A stretch of 64,000 nt of DNA from Rhodospirillales bacterium (GTDB lineage: Bacteria > Pseudomonadota > Alphaproteobacteria > Rhodospirillales > Defluviicoccaceae), in the NCBI GenBank assembly GCA_016712375.1, contig JADJRE010000009.1:62001-126000 (forward strand). Reading direction: 5' to 3'. Position 1 is the first letter of the stretch. The number at the start of each line of letters is the position of its first letter. A model generated the notes under the pieces. It was not told the DNA's origin. It saw nothing but the letters and a program-made list of their open reading frames with translations, and did no database searches. This document shows, piece after piece, positions 63,856 through 64,000 of this stretch. Made by a program: the position numbers and the translations under genes.

Positions 63856-64000
63856 TTATCCAGTCCTTTGCGATGTATCCCCGTCACGGGCAAACACCAG
63901 GGTGAGGTTGTTGGCCGGCATCGGCAGCCGATGCGTCAGTCTGAACGCGTGTGCCGCCGCCGCCACTTCAGCCACATCGCGCACGCCGAAGCGCTCATCC
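63856..64000 (-). CDS. DUF938 methyltransferase-like protein, C-terminal part (runs off the window)
   Basis: The last codons read FGVRDVAEVAAAAHAFRL then THRLPMPANNLTLVFAR and a short tail with a TAA at 63856. The MPANNLTLVF ending is diagnostic of DUF938, a class I SAM-methyltransferase-like family. The 5' part lies beyond 64000. It is coupled to selO by a 4-bp gap. Confidence 0.75.
   Translation of the reverse strand, partial: DERFGVRDVAEVAAAAHAFRLTHRLPMPANNLTLVFARDGDTSQRTG

Overview
The window is GC-rich bacterial DNA. Its intact genes (PccA/PccB, a type-B-like PutA, SelO, DUF938, YccF, DUF502, DUF3300/DUF2950) and its IS families (IS110, IS66, IS5/IS427-like, IS256, IS21) fit an alphaproteobacterium, possibly Rhodospirillales. 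That placement is inference from gene content. No rRNA, CRISPR array or complete prophage was seen. The one intact tRNA is tRNA-Pro(TGG) at 59735-59811.

Layout. 1-5 kb: IS110, IS256 and IS630 debris, an intact B12-binding radical SAM gene, a patch of gene fragments (LigD, DnaE2, a phage-type gene) and a patatin-like lipase. 5-27 kb: a mosaic of intact envelope genes (ankyrin protein, beta-barrel, OmpA lipoprotein, DUF502, DUF2950, lipoproteins) mixed with broken genes (radical SAM, DUF3300, GNAT, acetate kinase C-terminus, Rrf2 regulator, class III aminotransferase, IstA). Inverted duplications tie this part together: 6485-7467 with 18398-19381, 758-1075 with 26735-27054, and 15010-15290 with 27053-27325.

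27.4-40.6 kb: an integrated element. It has a tyrosine integrase (39155-40435) beside the 3' end of a tRNA gene (40580-40618), AlpA/excisionase-type regulators, a Toprim primase-like protein, a RepA-like ATPase and phage-type small genes, but no capsid, portal or tail genes. It looks like a phage-satellite or small integrative element. Its left end carries a three-gene cassette (27536-30323): an unknown gene, a QueC-like ATP-pyrophosphatase and a winged-helix protein. This is the best candidate for a little-described, Qat-like anti-phage system. Its right part holds IS66 remnants, a frameshifted sugar dehydrogenase and a second, decayed copy of two phage-type genes.

40.6-45.4 kb: IS5/IS91 wreckage, a D-2-hydroxyacid dehydrogenase, and a locus in which a low-GC secreted glycoside hydrolase lies between the broken ends of malonyl-CoA decarboxylase and a GntR/FCD regulator. 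45.6-64 kb: a mostly intact core region (pccB-pccA, DUF192, yccF-putA, tRNA-Pro, selO, DUF938). It is interrupted by an intact IS110 element, a second set of defence-like genes (AbiJ-like, REase-like, HEPN-like; 52.3-55.1 kb) and an IS1182-like element whose ends touch the selO stop codon.

Many accessory genes carry single-base frameshifts or in-frame stops, while core metabolic genes are open. This favours real gene decay, but read-level indel error cannot be excluded from sequence alone.
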